Below, in pieces: positions 23,343 to 30,858 of a DNA stretch of 64,000 nucleotides. The notes below the pieces were generated by a model, which saw only the letters and a program-made list of their open reading frames with translations, did no database searches and was not told the origin of the DNA. A program made the position numbers and the translations under genes. Source of the DNA: Nocardia exalbida NBRC 100660 (GTDB taxonomy: Bacteria > Actinomycetota > Actinomycetes > Mycobacteriales > Mycobacteriaceae); contig NZ_BAFZ01000061.1 of NCBI RefSeq assembly GCF_000308575.1, forward strand, positions 124,001-188,000. Direction: 5' to 3'. Each line of letters starts with the position of its first letter. The first letter of the stretch is position 1.

Positions 23343-24053
23343 TTGAGCGCAAACCTGATGATCGTGGAAGACGACGACCGGGTCCGTGGTGCGTTGCGGC
23401 TCGCTATGGAAGATGAAGGGTACGACGTCGACGAGGCGGAGGAAGCCGAGGACGCGCTCACTCATCTGCGCAGCAATGGTGTTCCCGATGTGATGATCGT
23501 CGATCTGATGCTCGGCGGCATGGACGGCTTCGAATGTATCCGCGAGATCCGCCGCGACCATGACGTCCCGATCATCGTGGTCAGCGCTCGCGACGACACC
23601 CACGACGTGGTGGCCGCGCTGGAGGCGGGCGCCGACGATTTCGTCACCAAGCCGTTCGAGATCAAGGAGATCACCGCCCGCATGCGCGCGGTGCGCCGGC
23701 GGTCCCGGCTTTCCGCCGAACGGGAGACCCCCCAGGAGATGGTGCTCGAGGCCGACGACACGGCTCCGCTCGTCCTCGCTCAGGACAGCGGTGTGGTGCG
23801 GCGCGGCGACGAGGAGATCCGGCTCACGCTCACCGAGTTCCGTCTGCTGTGTGAGCTGGCCGAATCACCGGGCCGGGTGCTCAGCCGCACGGTGCTGCTC
23901 GAGCGCGTGTGGGACCGCGGGTTCTTCGGTGACGAGCGCATCGTCGACGTGCACATGCGCCGGTTGCGCACGAAGATCGAACGGGATCCGTCCGATCCAC
24001 GCATCGTGGTGACGGTGCGCGGGCTCGGTTACCGCCTCGATGTGCGGCGCTGA
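23343..24053 (+). CDS. Two-component response regulator, OmpR/CseB type
   Basis: Predicted 236-aa response regulator. Receiver domain residues 1-120 with acidic pocket EDDD, phosphorylated Asp54 (MIVDLMLGG) and Lys in VTKPFE. The C-terminal winged helix of the OmpR class ends with DERIVDVHMRRLRTKIERDP and VRGLGYRLD. I chose the TTG after AAGGGATAGGG; an ATG 21 bases earlier and another 15 bases later are alternatives. It overlaps the kinase gene by 14 bases. The pair lies 83 bp upstream of ectA, so control of ectoine synthesis is an attractive, unproven idea. Confidence 0.92.
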   Translation: MSANLMIVEDDDRVRGALRLAMEDEGYDVDEAEEAEDALTHLRSNGVPDVMIVDLMLGGMDGFECIREIRRDHDVPIIVVSARDDTHDVVAALEAGADDFVTKPFEIKEITARMRAVRRRSRLSAERETPQEMVLEADDTAPLVLAQDSGVVRRGDEEIRLTLTEFRLLCELAESPGRVLSRTVLLERVWDRGFFGDERIVDVHMRRLRTKIERDPSDPRIVVTVRGLGYRLDVRR

Positions 24054-25149
24054 GCGCTGTCTCGACGCCGAACGCTGGAATCCGAACGCTTGGAGCCTTC
24101 GCGCCCGGGTGACCGCCGTCTTCGCGACGATCGCCGCGCTGATGTCGCTGGTACTGGTCGTCTCGGTGTTCGTGATCAGCCGCGGCTATCTGGAAGCGCA
24201 GCGACCGCACGCGGGCAGCGAATCGCCGGGAGACCTCAACGCCGATCTCGATCTGCTGCGCAATGTGCTGATCGGCTGCGCCGTGGTGGTCACCCTGATC
24301 GGCGCGGCGGTCGGCTGGTGGGCGAGCAGGCGAGTGCTGACCCCGCTGCACCAGCTCGCGGGCACCGCCGCGCGGATCGCCTCCGGCGACCTCGACCAGC
24401 GGTTGCCCACCACCGACGACCAGGACCTGGCGATCACCGTCGAGGCGTTCAACACCATGGTGGACTCGCTGCAACGGCGCATCGAGCGGGAGCACCGGCT
24501 CTTCGGTGATGTCAGCCACGAGCTGCGTACGCCGCTGACCACCTTGATGGCCGGTGTCGACGTGCTCAACCGGCATCGCGGTGATCTGCCGGAACGTTCG
24601 CAGCGGGCCCTCGGCCTGGTCACGGCCGAAGTCGAGCATCTGCGCAAGCTGCTGGACGATCTGCTCGCCCTGGCGCGGGTGGAAGCGAGGATGCACCACG
24701 GCGACGCCGAGCCCCTGTCGGTGCGTGAACTGCTGGTCCACACCCTGGCCGATCGGCGCTACCCGGGTGAGCTGCTCACGGTGCGCCAAGACGTCACCGT
24801 GCGCGGCCGCAAGGTGGAGTTGGAGCGCGCGGTGGCCAACCTGCTGCACAACGCCGACCGGCACGGCGGCGGTGTGGTCGCGGTTGCCGTCGACCGCGAC
24901 GGCACCGAAGCCGTGCTCACCGTCGACGACGCGGGCCCCGGAGTACCGCCCGTGGACCGCGACCGGATATTCGAACGCTTCGCGACCGCCCGCAGCGGCC
25001 GCCGCTCGCCCGACGGGACGGGCATCGGCCTGGCGCTGGTCGCCGAGACGGTCGCCACGCACGGCGGCCGGGTGCATTGCACCGATCGCCCTGGCGGGGG
25101 CGCACGATTCGTCGTGCGGTTGCCCCGGCTCGGCGACATCCAACCGTAA
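24040..25149 (+). CDS. Sensor histidine kinase
   Basis: Predicted 369-aa membrane kinase, partner of the preceding regulator. Two membrane helices at about residues 20-48 and 77-100 border a short extracellular loop of only about 30 residues, so it may sense within the membrane. HAMP domain at 100-152, then the H-box FGDVSHELRTPLTTL with phosphorylated His160, the N-box LLHNADRHGG, and the G boxes VDDAGPGV and GTGIGLALVAE. The GTG start overlaps the regulator stop by 14 bases. The stimulus may be osmotic because ectABCD follows directly, but this is inference. Confidence 0.92.
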   Translation: MCGAERCLDAERWNPNAWSLRARVTAVFATIAALMSLVLVVSVFVISRGYLEAQRPHAGSESPGDLNADLDLLRNVLIGCAVVVTLIGAAVGWWASRRVLTPLHQLAGTAARIASGDLDQRLPTTDDQDLAITVEAFNTMVDSLQRRIEREHRLFGDVSHELRTPLTTLMAGVDVLNRHRGDLPERSQRALGLVTAEVEHLRKLLDDLLALARVEARMHHGDAEPLSVRELLVHTLADRRYPGELLTVRQDVTVRGRKVELERAVANLLHNADRHGGGVVAVAVDRDGTEAVLTVDDAGPGVPPVDRDRIFERFATARSGRRSPDGTGIGLALVAETVATHGGRVHCTDRPGGGARFVVRLPRLGDIQP

Positions 25150-25232
25150 TACGACCGTAAAGAAGTCGACTGGTTCACCTCAAAGTCGCTTCGTAAGCCT
25201 GGATGAGTACGGCTGATCGACGAGGGAGTTGT

Positions 25233-25835
25233 ATGTCAGTGCCAACCCTGTCCCCAGCGGAGATCGAACGATCGCGCGTCGGCAACGCCGCTGCCGCCCT
25301 CGGGGCCACCCCGTCTCGCAAGGACACCGGACCCGCCGTGGTCCTGCGCACGCCCCGCCTGAGCGACGGCGCTCCGATGTGGCGCATCGCGAAGGATTCC
25401 GCGGTGCTGGACCTCAATTCGAGCTACGCGTACCTGATGTGGTGTCGCGATTTCGCCGGAACCTCGGTGGTCGCCGAACTGGACGGCCGTGTCGTCGGCT
25501 ACGTGATCGGATTCGTCCGCCCGCAGGCGCCCGACACCGTCTTCGTCTGGCAGATCGCGGTGGACCGCTCGCAGCGCGGACGCGGGATCGGCGCCGAGCT
25601 GCTCCACACGTTGCTCAACAGTGTTGCCGCGCAAGGCGTCTCGGTGCTCGAGACGACCATCTCACCGGACAACGCAGGTTCCATCGCCCTGTTCACGTCG
25701 GTGGCGGCGGCCCGGGGCGCGGATCTGACCAAGCGCCCCCTGTTCGACGCAGGCGTCTTCCCCGACAGCCATGCACCCGAAGACCTGTATCACATCGCCC
25801 CGACCGCCCGCACCACCGAGGAGGATCACCGATGA
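25233..25835 (+). CDS. ectA: Diaminobutyrate acetyltransferase
   Basis: Predicted 200-aa GNAT enzyme that acetylates L-2,4-diaminobutyrate, the second step of ectoine synthesis. The GNAT core VFVWQIAVDRSQRGRGIG (acetyl-CoA loop) and the EctA-specific LETTISPDNAGSIALF stretch are intact, as is LDLNSSYAYLMWCRDF near the N-terminus. It carries an N-terminal extension of about 35 residues. GAGGGAG precedes the ATG. The stop overlaps ectB as ATGA. It heads the ectABCD operon for compatible-solute production in response to salt or drought. Confidence 0.95.
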   Translation: MSVPTLSPAEIERSRVGNAAAALGATPSRKDTGPAVVLRTPRLSDGAPMWRIAKDSAVLDLNSSYAYLMWCRDFAGTSVVAELDGRVVGYVIGFVRPQAPDTVFVWQIAVDRSQRGRGIGAELLHTLLNSVAAQGVSVLETTISPDNAGSIALFTSVAAARGADLTKRPLFDAGVFPDSHAPEDLYHIAPTARTTEEDHR

Positions 25836-27109
25836 TCAACGCCGACACCACCGTTTTCGAAAGCCTGGAGTCGAACGTGCGCGGTTATTGCCGTGCCTGG
25901 CCCACCGTGTTCACCACGGCGAAGGGCAGCTGGCTGCGCGACGAGGAAGGCAAGGAGTACCTGGACTTCTTCGCGGGCGCAGGCGCATTGAACTACGGCC
26001 ACAACAACGACGTGCTCAAGCGCTCGCTGCTGGACTACATCGCGAGCGACGGCATCACCCATGGCCTGGACATGTCGACCGCGGCCAAGCGTGAGCTTCT
26101 GGAGACGTTGCGCGACACTCTGTTCACCCCGCGCGGCCTCGACTACAAGGTCCAGTTCCCCGGCCCCACCGGCGCGAACGCGGTCGAGGCCGCGCTCAAG
26201 CTGGCGCGCAAGGTCACCGGTCGCGAGACCATCGTCAGCTTCACCAACGCATTCCACGGCATGACCCTCGGCGCGCTTTCGGTGACCGGCAACGCCGCCA
26301 AGCGCGCGGGCGCCGGTGTGCCGTTGGTGCACGCCGCGCACATGCCCTACGACGGCTACTTCGACGGCACGACCGCCGACTTCCAGTGGATGGAGAAGGT
26401 GCTCGACGACACCTCGTCCGGCTTCGACCGCCCGGCCGCGGTGATCGTGGAGACGGTGCAGGGCGAAGGTGGCGTCAACGTCGCCCGCGCCGAGTGGCTG
26501 CGGCACCTCGCCGGCCTGTGCGGGGAGCGGGAGATCCTGCTGATCGTCGACGACGTCCAGATGGGCTGCGGCCGCACCGGGCCGTTCTTCTCCTTCGAGG
26601 TCGCGGGCATCACGCCCGATATCGTCACGCTGTCGAAGTCGATCGGCGGCTACGGCCTGCCGATGGCGCTGGTGCTGTTCAAGCCGGAACTCGACGAGTG
26701 GTCGCCGGGTGAGCACAACGGAACGTTCCGCGGCAACAACCCCGCGTTCGTCACCGCGACGACCGCCCTGCGCCACTACTGGTCCGACGACGCCCTCCAG
26801 AAGGCGACCGAGGTCAAGGGCGAGAAGATCGCGCGCACCCTCGGTGAACTCGCCGGATACTTCCCCGGTGTCTCGACCCGTGGCCGCGGGTTGGTGCAAG
26901 GCGTGGTGTTCGACGATCCCTCGCAGGCGGGCAAGGTGTGCCAGATCGCCTTCGAGCGCGGGCTGCTGGTGGAGACCTCCGGTTCCACCGACGAGGTGGT
27001 GAAGCTGCTGCCGCCGCTGACGGTCACCGACCAGGAACTCGACCAGGGTTTGCAGATCCTCACCGGCGCCGTCGAGTCGGTGTGCGGCGGAATGGGGGCG
27101 ATGGCATGA
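25832..27109 (+). CDS. ectB: Diaminobutyrate-2-oxoglutarate transaminase
   Basis: Predicted 425-aa class III PLP aminotransferase that forms L-2,4-diaminobutyrate from aspartate semialdehyde and glutamate, the first committed step of ectoine synthesis. The PLP lysine is Lys269 in TLSKSIGGYGLP; the DDVQMGCGRTG loop and FPGPTGANAVEAALK pocket are conserved. Length is normal for EctB. ATGA overlaps on both sides (ectA stop with ectB start, ectB stop with ectC start) indicate tight coupling. Confidence 0.96.
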   Translation: MINADTTVFESLESNVRGYCRAWPTVFTTAKGSWLRDEEGKEYLDFFAGAGALNYGHNNDVLKRSLLDYIASDGITHGLDMSTAAKRELLETLRDTLFTPRGLDYKVQFPGPTGANAVEAALKLARKVTGRETIVSFTNAFHGMTLGALSVTGNAAKRAGAGVPLVHAAHMPYDGYFDGTTADFQWMEKVLDDTSSGFDRPAAVIVETVQGEGGVNVARAEWLRHLAGLCGEREILLIVDDVQMGCGRTGPFFSFEVAGITPDIVTLSKSIGGYGLPMALVLFKPELDEWSPGEHNGTFRGNNPAFVTATTALRHYWSDDALQKATEVKGEKIARTLGELAGYFPGVSTRGRGLVQGVVFDDPSQAGKVCQIAFERGLLVETSGSTDEVVKLLPPLTVTDQELDQGLQILTGAVESVCGGMGAMA

Positions 27110-27504
27110 TCGTGCGCAGCACCGCGGAGATCACCGGCACCGAGCGTGACGTGGCGGGCGAGGGCTGGCGCAGCAAGCGCATCGTCCTCGGCGGCGACGG
27201 CGTCGGCTTCTCCTTCCACGAGACCACCATTGACGCGGGGACGGTGCACGAGTTCCACTATGTGCATCACGTGGAAGCCGTGTGGCTCGTCGAGGGCGAG
27301 GGCACGCTGACCGATCTGGACAACGGCGTCACCTACGAGCTGGCACCCGGCTCGATGTACCTGCTCGACGGACACGAGCGGCACCGCTTGGAAGTGCGCA
27401 CCACGATGCGGATGATGTGTGTGTTCAATCCGCCGGTCACCGGGCAGGAGGTTCACGACAGCAACGGCGTCTACCCGCTGGTCGCCGCGAACATCGGAGG
27501 TTGA
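27106..27504 (+). CDS. ectC: L-ectoine synthase
   Basis: Predicted 132-aa cupin enzyme that cyclises N-gamma-acetyl-diaminobutyrate to ectoine. The cupin core FHYVHHVEAVWLVEGEGTLT, TYELAPGSMYLLDGHERHRL and the C-terminal VFNPPVTGQEVHD are the standard EctC signatures. The length equals typical family members. Starts inside the ectB stop (ATGA) and ends just before ectD. Cytoplasmic. Confidence 0.96.
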   Translation: MIVRSTAEITGTERDVAGEGWRSKRIVLGGDGVGFSFHETTIDAGTVHEFHYVHHVEAVWLVEGEGTLTDLDNGVTYELAPGSMYLLDGHERHRLEVRTTMRMMCVFNPPVTGQEVHDSNGVYPLVAANIGG

Positions 27505-27512
27505 GAACACCA

Positions 27513-28418
27513 ATGGTTCTGCAGCACACCGAAACCCGGCCCGAGACGGCTCGCTACGATCGCTACCCGACCCGTCTCGGCACGCAGGCTCCGCATCTGG
27601 AGCGCGCCGACCCCGCGATGTGGGGAGAGATCGAGAGCCCGGAACTCGCCTCGTTCGACGCCGACGGATTCGCCATCCTGGACCAGCTGCTCACGCCCGA
27701 CGAAGTGGCCCACTTCAGCGGCGAGATCAGCAGGCTCGCGAACGACCCGGCCCTGCGCGACGACGACCGGGTCATCGTGGAGAAGTCCTCGAACCGGGTG
27801 CGCTCGGTCTTCGAGGTGCACGAGCTGAGCGAGGCGATCGCCGAACTGGTGCGTCAGCCGCGGGTGCTCCGGCTCGCCGAGCAGGTGCTGGGGTCGCCGG
27901 TGTACGTGCACCAGAGCCGGGTGAACTACATGCCCGGCTTCCGTGGCACCGGGTTCTACTGGCATTCCGATTTCGAGACCTGGCACGCCGAGGACGGCAT
28001 GCCCGCGCCGCGTGCGGTGAGCCTGTCGATCGCGCTGACCGACAACTACCCGATCAACGGCAGTCTCATGGTGATGCCGGGCTCGCACCACACCTTCGTG
28101 CCGTGCCTGGGCAGCACCCCGGCCGAGCACTATCGGGAGTCGTTGCAGGAGCAGGAGATCGGCGTGCCGACGACCGACGACATCACCGCGCTGGCGAACC
28201 GCTACGGGATCAGCCAGTTCACCGGCCGGGCGGGCTCGGCGCTGCTGTTCGACTCCAATCTCATGCACGGGTCGTCGAACAACATCACGCCGTTCCCGCG
28301 CTCGAACATCTTCGTGGTGTTCAACAGCGTGCACAACACGCTGGTCGAACCGTTCGCCGCGCCCGCCCCGCGACCGGGTTACATCGGCAGCCGCGACTTC
28401 ACGCCGCTGTCGGCCTGA
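27513..28418 (+). CDS. ectD: Ectoine 5-hydroxylase
   Basis: Predicted 301-aa Fe(II)/2-oxoglutarate dioxygenase that converts ectoine to 5-hydroxyectoine. The iron triad is visible as His151 and Asp153 (FYWHSDFETWH) and His252 (NLMHGSSNN). The VHQSRVNYMPGFRGTGFYWH block is the EctD signature. GGAGG overlaps the ectC stop and lies 14 bases upstream of the ATG, longer spacing than ideal. It ends the operon; a strong hairpin lies 11 bases beyond the stop. The organism therefore can make both ectoine and hydroxyectoine. Confidence 0.96.
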   Translation: MVLQHTETRPETARYDRYPTRLGTQAPHLERADPAMWGEIESPELASFDADGFAILDQLLTPDEVAHFSGEISRLANDPALRDDDRVIVEKSSNRVRSVFEVHELSEAIAELVRQPRVLRLAEQVLGSPVYVHQSRVNYMPGFRGTGFYWHSDFETWHAEDGMPAPRAVSLSIALTDNYPINGSLMVMPGSHHTFVPCLGSTPAEHYRESLQEQEIGVPTTDDITALANRYGISQFTGRAGSALLFDSNLMHGSSNNITPFPRSNIFVVFNSVHNTLVEPFAAPAPRPGYIGSRDFTPLSA

Positions 28419-28428
28419 GCCGGAGCAG

Positions 28429-28484
28429 CCCCGCGCGTGTGGCCCGCCCAACCCGCTGGGCGAGCCGCACGCGCGGGGCGTTTC
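28429..28484. terminator. Hairpin terminator after ectD
   Basis: CCCCGCGCGTG (28429-28439) pairs perfectly with CACGCGCGGGG (28468-28478); the loop has a further inner GC stem. A short T run follows (CGTTTCG). It separates ectD from the convergent lactate monooxygenase gene and may work in both directions. Confidence 0.75.
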
Positions 28485-28517
28485 GCGCGGCAGCCGCCGA
28501 CCTCGCCCACCCACGGG

Positions 28518-29708
28518 TCAGGCAAGCCGCCGGATCGCTTCCGGACCCAGATCCGCGATCGTCGGGTACCCGTCCACCGCCATCAGCAAATCCGCCTCGG
28601 CGAGCAGTGCACGCACCACGTGCACGAGGCCGTCGACGCCGCCGAGGGCGAGTCCGTACGGGTAGGGACGGCCGATCCCGACGGCCGTCGCACCGAGCGC
28701 CAGCGCCTTGACGATGTCGGCGCCGGTGCGGACGCCGGAGTCGAAGAGCACGGGCAGACCGTCGGCCGCCGCGACCACCTCGGGCAGATGCTCGATCGCC
28801 GGGATACCGCCGTCGGCTTGCCTGCCGCCGTGATTCGAGCAGTAGAGGCCGTCGACGCCCGCGTCCTTGGCTCGCCGCGCGTCGTCGGGATGACAGATGC
28901 CCTTCAGCACGAGCGGCAGTTCCGTCAGCGACCGAAGCCATGCCAGGTCATCCCACGTCAACGCGTTGCCGAAGAGCGAGATCCAGGTCAGGATGGCGGT
29001 CTTCGGGTCTTGCTCGGGTGGACTGGCCAGCAAGCCGCGGAACACCGGATCGCTGAAGTAGTTGGCCAGGCAGTGTCCCCGCAACTGCGGGAAGTTGGAT
29101 ATCGCCAGATCGCGCGGGCGCCAGCCGGGCACCCAGGTGTCCAAGGTGACGACGATGGCCTTGAAGCCCGCGGCCTCGGCCCGCTGGACCAGGCTCTGCG
29201 CGAGGTCCCGGTTGGTGGGGGTATAGAGCTGGAACATTCCGGGGGTGTCACCGAACTCCGCCGCCACCTGTTCCAGCGGATCCACGGTGAGGGTGGAGGC
29301 GACCATCGGGACGCCGGTGCGCGCCGCGGCCTTCGCGGTGGCGATGTCACCGTGCCCGTCCTGGGCGCATAATCCGATCACCCCGACCGGGGCCAGGAAG
29401 ACCGGCGTCGGCAGCGTCATCCCGAACAGTTCGATCGAGAGGTCTCGCGTCTTGCTCGCGCGCAGCATGCGGGGGACCAGGCCCAGTTTCTCGAAAGCCG
29501 CCACGTTGGCACGCTGGGTGCGTTCATCGCCGGCCCCACCCGCCACATACGACCAGACGCCCGGAGGTAGCGCCGCCTGGGCCTTCGCTTCCAGCTCGGC
29601 GTACGTCATCGGGAAATCGGGCAGCACACCTCCGAGGCCTTGGAAATAGATCTCGTTCTGATAGTCGCCGAAGTTGGTCACGCCGCTCCTGTCCTCGTCT
29701 CGATGCAT
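28518..29708 (-). CDS. Lactate 2-monooxygenase-like FMN-dependent alpha-hydroxy acid oxidase
   Basis: Predicted 396-aa enzyme of the alpha-hydroxy-acid oxidase family, closest in pattern to mycobacterial lactate 2-monooxygenase (lactate to acetate, CO2 and water). It has [29 protein letters not shown], the flavin Lys in LVLKGI and the catalytic His-Arg block SNHGGRQ. Start 29708 follows family length; a longer frame adds 13 residues. It lies 35 bp downstream of erm on the same strand, so it may be cotranscribed. A near-perfect palindrome directly abuts its start. Confidence 0.85.
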   Translation of the reverse strand: MHRDEDRSGVTNFGDYQNEIYFQGLGGVLPDFPMTYAELEAKAQAALPPGVWSYVAGGAGDERTQRANVAAFEKLGLVPRMLRASKTRDLSIELFGMTLPTPVFLAPVGVIGLCAQDGHGDIATAKAAARTGVPMVASTLTVDPLEQVAAEFGDTPGMFQLYTPTNRDLAQSLVQRAEAAGFKAIVVTLDTWVPGWRPRDLAISNFPQLRGHCLANYFSDPVFRGLLASPPEQDPKTAILTWISLFGNALTWDDLAWLRSLTELPLVLKGICHPDDARRAKDAGVDGLYCSNHGGRQADGGIPAIEHLPEVVAAADGLPVLFDSGVRTGADIVKALALGATAVGIGRPYPYGLALGGVDGLVHVVRALLAEADLLMAVDGYPTIADLGPEAIRRLA

Positions 29709-29709
29709 G

Positions 29710-29726
29710 AATGTATCGGATACGTT
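29710..29726. promoter_or_regulatory. Near-perfect palindrome at the lactate monooxygenase start
   Basis: AATGTATC-G-GATACGTT is a 17-bp palindrome with one mismatched pair, lying 2 bases before the ATG of the lactate monooxygenase gene. Such sites fit GntR-type regulators controlling hydroxy-acid metabolism. No GntR gene is nearby, so the protein that binds is unknown. Confidence 0.45.
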
Positions 29727-29743
29727 CCTGTAGCGAGCCCGGT

Positions 29744-30556
29744 TCACGCCCGCAGCGCCTTGTACAGGATCAGCCAGTGATCGGGCGAGACCAGTCCGAC
29801 CTGCTGTTCGAGCGAGATCCCGGCTGCCCGGCAGGCGCCGTGCACCGCGCGAGCGGGGAACTCCCGCCGCAGCGACGCCGCCACACTGCCGCCGACCCCC
29901 GAGAAACCCAGCTCGACCAGTCTGCGGTACTCGCCGAGCCGCTCGCGCGGCAGCAGCGGAGCCGGCCGGGTGCGCAACCGGAGGATGGCGGCATCCACCC
30001 GCGGAACCGGATGGAAGCTGTGCCTGCCGACGCGCGCGCCCAGCTCGATCGCCGTCGTCGGCCAGTGGCCGACGGTGAGCTTGGTCCAGCGCCCGTAGTC
30101 ACCGGAGTGCTTGCGGGCGAATTCGAGCTGGGTGAGCAGGGCGGCGGAGGTGAGTCCTCGCGCGGCCAGACACCAGCGCACGATGTCGGTCGTGCTACCG
30201 AACGGCACGTTGGCCACCACCGCGAACGGCTCGCGCGGCGGGCGCACCGCACGAAAATCTCGGTGATACAACCGAATTCGCGGATCGCCGGCGTATCGGC
30301 GGCGCAGCAGTGCCGCGTAGCGCGGGTCCTTCTCGTATGCCTGCACCCGGCTGCCCGCCTTCAGCAATTGCCTGGTCAGCATGCCGTCGCCGGGTCCGAT
30401 CTCGAGGACGAGATCCTCGGCGGTGATGCCGGAGGCGCGCACGATCAGCCGGGCGGCGCCGGCATCGGTGAGGAAATTCTGCGACAGCAGTTTTCGCGTG
30501 TTCGAGGCGACGGCCGCGCTGCCGCGGGCACGCGAAAGGGAACGATGGTGGGACAT
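29744..30556 (-). CDS. erm: Erm-type 23S rRNA adenine-N6-methyltransferase
   Basis: Predicted 270-aa methylase of the Erm/KsgA family. By its sequence it should methylate A2058 of 23S rRNA and confer macrolide-lincosamide-streptogramin B resistance. S-adenosylmethionine motif [20 protein letters not shown] and the catalytic N-V-P-F motif ([10 protein letters not shown]) are intact; [11 protein letters not shown] is the usual Erm N-terminus. The Erm family, rather than dimethylating KsgA, is indicated by NVPF and by the basic N-terminal extension; KsgA of the ribosome would be a separate gene. GGAGG sits 6 bases before the ATG, but is itself in a hairpin. Upstream lie a 36-aa leader peptide and several stem-loops. 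Confidence 0.9.
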   Translation of the reverse strand: MSHHRSLSRARGSAAVASNTRKLLSQNFLTDAGAARLIVRASGITAEDLVLEIGPGDGMLTRQLLKAGSRVQAYEKDPRYAALLRRRYAGDPRIRLYHRDFRAVRPPREPFAVVANVPFGSTTDIVRWCLAARGLTSAALLTQLEFARKHSGDYGRWTKLTVGHWPTTAIELGARVGRHSFHPVPRVDAAILRLRTRPAPLLPRERLGEYRRLVELGFSGVGGSVAASLRREFPARAVHGACRAAGISLEQQVGLVSPDHWLILYKALRA

Positions 30557-30563
30557 GGGTGTC

Positions 30564-30651
30564 CTCCGAACGGAGTGGTCGAATCGGGAAGGTCGATTCG
30601 CCCGGACCCATGCCGGGGCACGAAGAACCCGGCGGCCGCTATCGGCCGCCG
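30564..30651 (-). promoter_or_regulatory. Hairpin stack in the erm leader (likely attenuator)
   Basis: Between the leader-peptide stop and erm four inverted repeats follow each other on the minus strand: CGGCGGCCG-CTAT-CGGCCGCCG (30630-30651), CCCGG...CCGGG (about 30601-30618), CGAATCG-N7-CGATTCG (30580-30600), and CTCC-GTTC-GGAG (30564-30575). The last one covers the GGAGG ribosome binding site of erm. The loop of the third (ACCTTCC) could also pair with it. This is what a translation attenuator looks like. Confidence 0.65.
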
Positions 30652-30673
30652 ATGCGGATTCCGCTCGAACGGA

Positions 30674-30784
30674 TCAGGAGATCGGAGCGATACGGTGCGC
30701 CGGCAGAGCCCGGGCCTCCGTACGCAGCCGGACGTGATACGCGCCGACCGCGTACGCTCCGTTCACGCCAGGACTGCCACACAT
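30674..30784 (-). CDS. Leader peptide upstream of erm, with Arg-Leu-Arg motif (36 aa)
   Basis: Small frame beginning MCGSPGVNGAYAVGAYHVRL and ending in AHRIAPIS. Arg19-Leu20-Arg21 is the R-L-R (+x+) motif known to stall ribosomes carrying macrolides in erm leader peptides such as ErmDL. The ATG lies 8 bases after a candidate -10 box (TACGTT), so the message may be leaderless. The stop is 23 bases before the first hairpin of the erm leader. It lies in the gap between the Sel1 gene and erm, on the erm strand. Stalling by macrolides and opening of the erm ribosome binding site is the proposed role. Confidence 0.6.
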   Translation of the reverse strand: MCGSPGVNGAYAVGAYHVRLRTEARALPAHRIAPIS

Positions 30785-30791
30785 GTCCCGC

Positions 30792-30828
30792 AACGTACGA
30801 CACCGCGCTTCCAGGTGCCACTTCTTTT
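30792..30828 (-). promoter_or_regulatory. Candidate erm promoter with AT-rich upstream element
   Basis: Minus strand: AAAAGAAG (30828-30821), then -35 TGGCAC (30820-30815), 17-base spacer, -10 TACGTT (30797-30792). An AT-rich patch directly before the -35 is the mark of WhiB7-dependent promoters in actinobacteria. A start at about 30785 would make the leader peptide leaderless. No whiB7 gene is in the window. Confidence 0.4.
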
Positions 30829-30858
30829 CCCGCGAGGTCGGGGTGGACCAGGTGGGAT

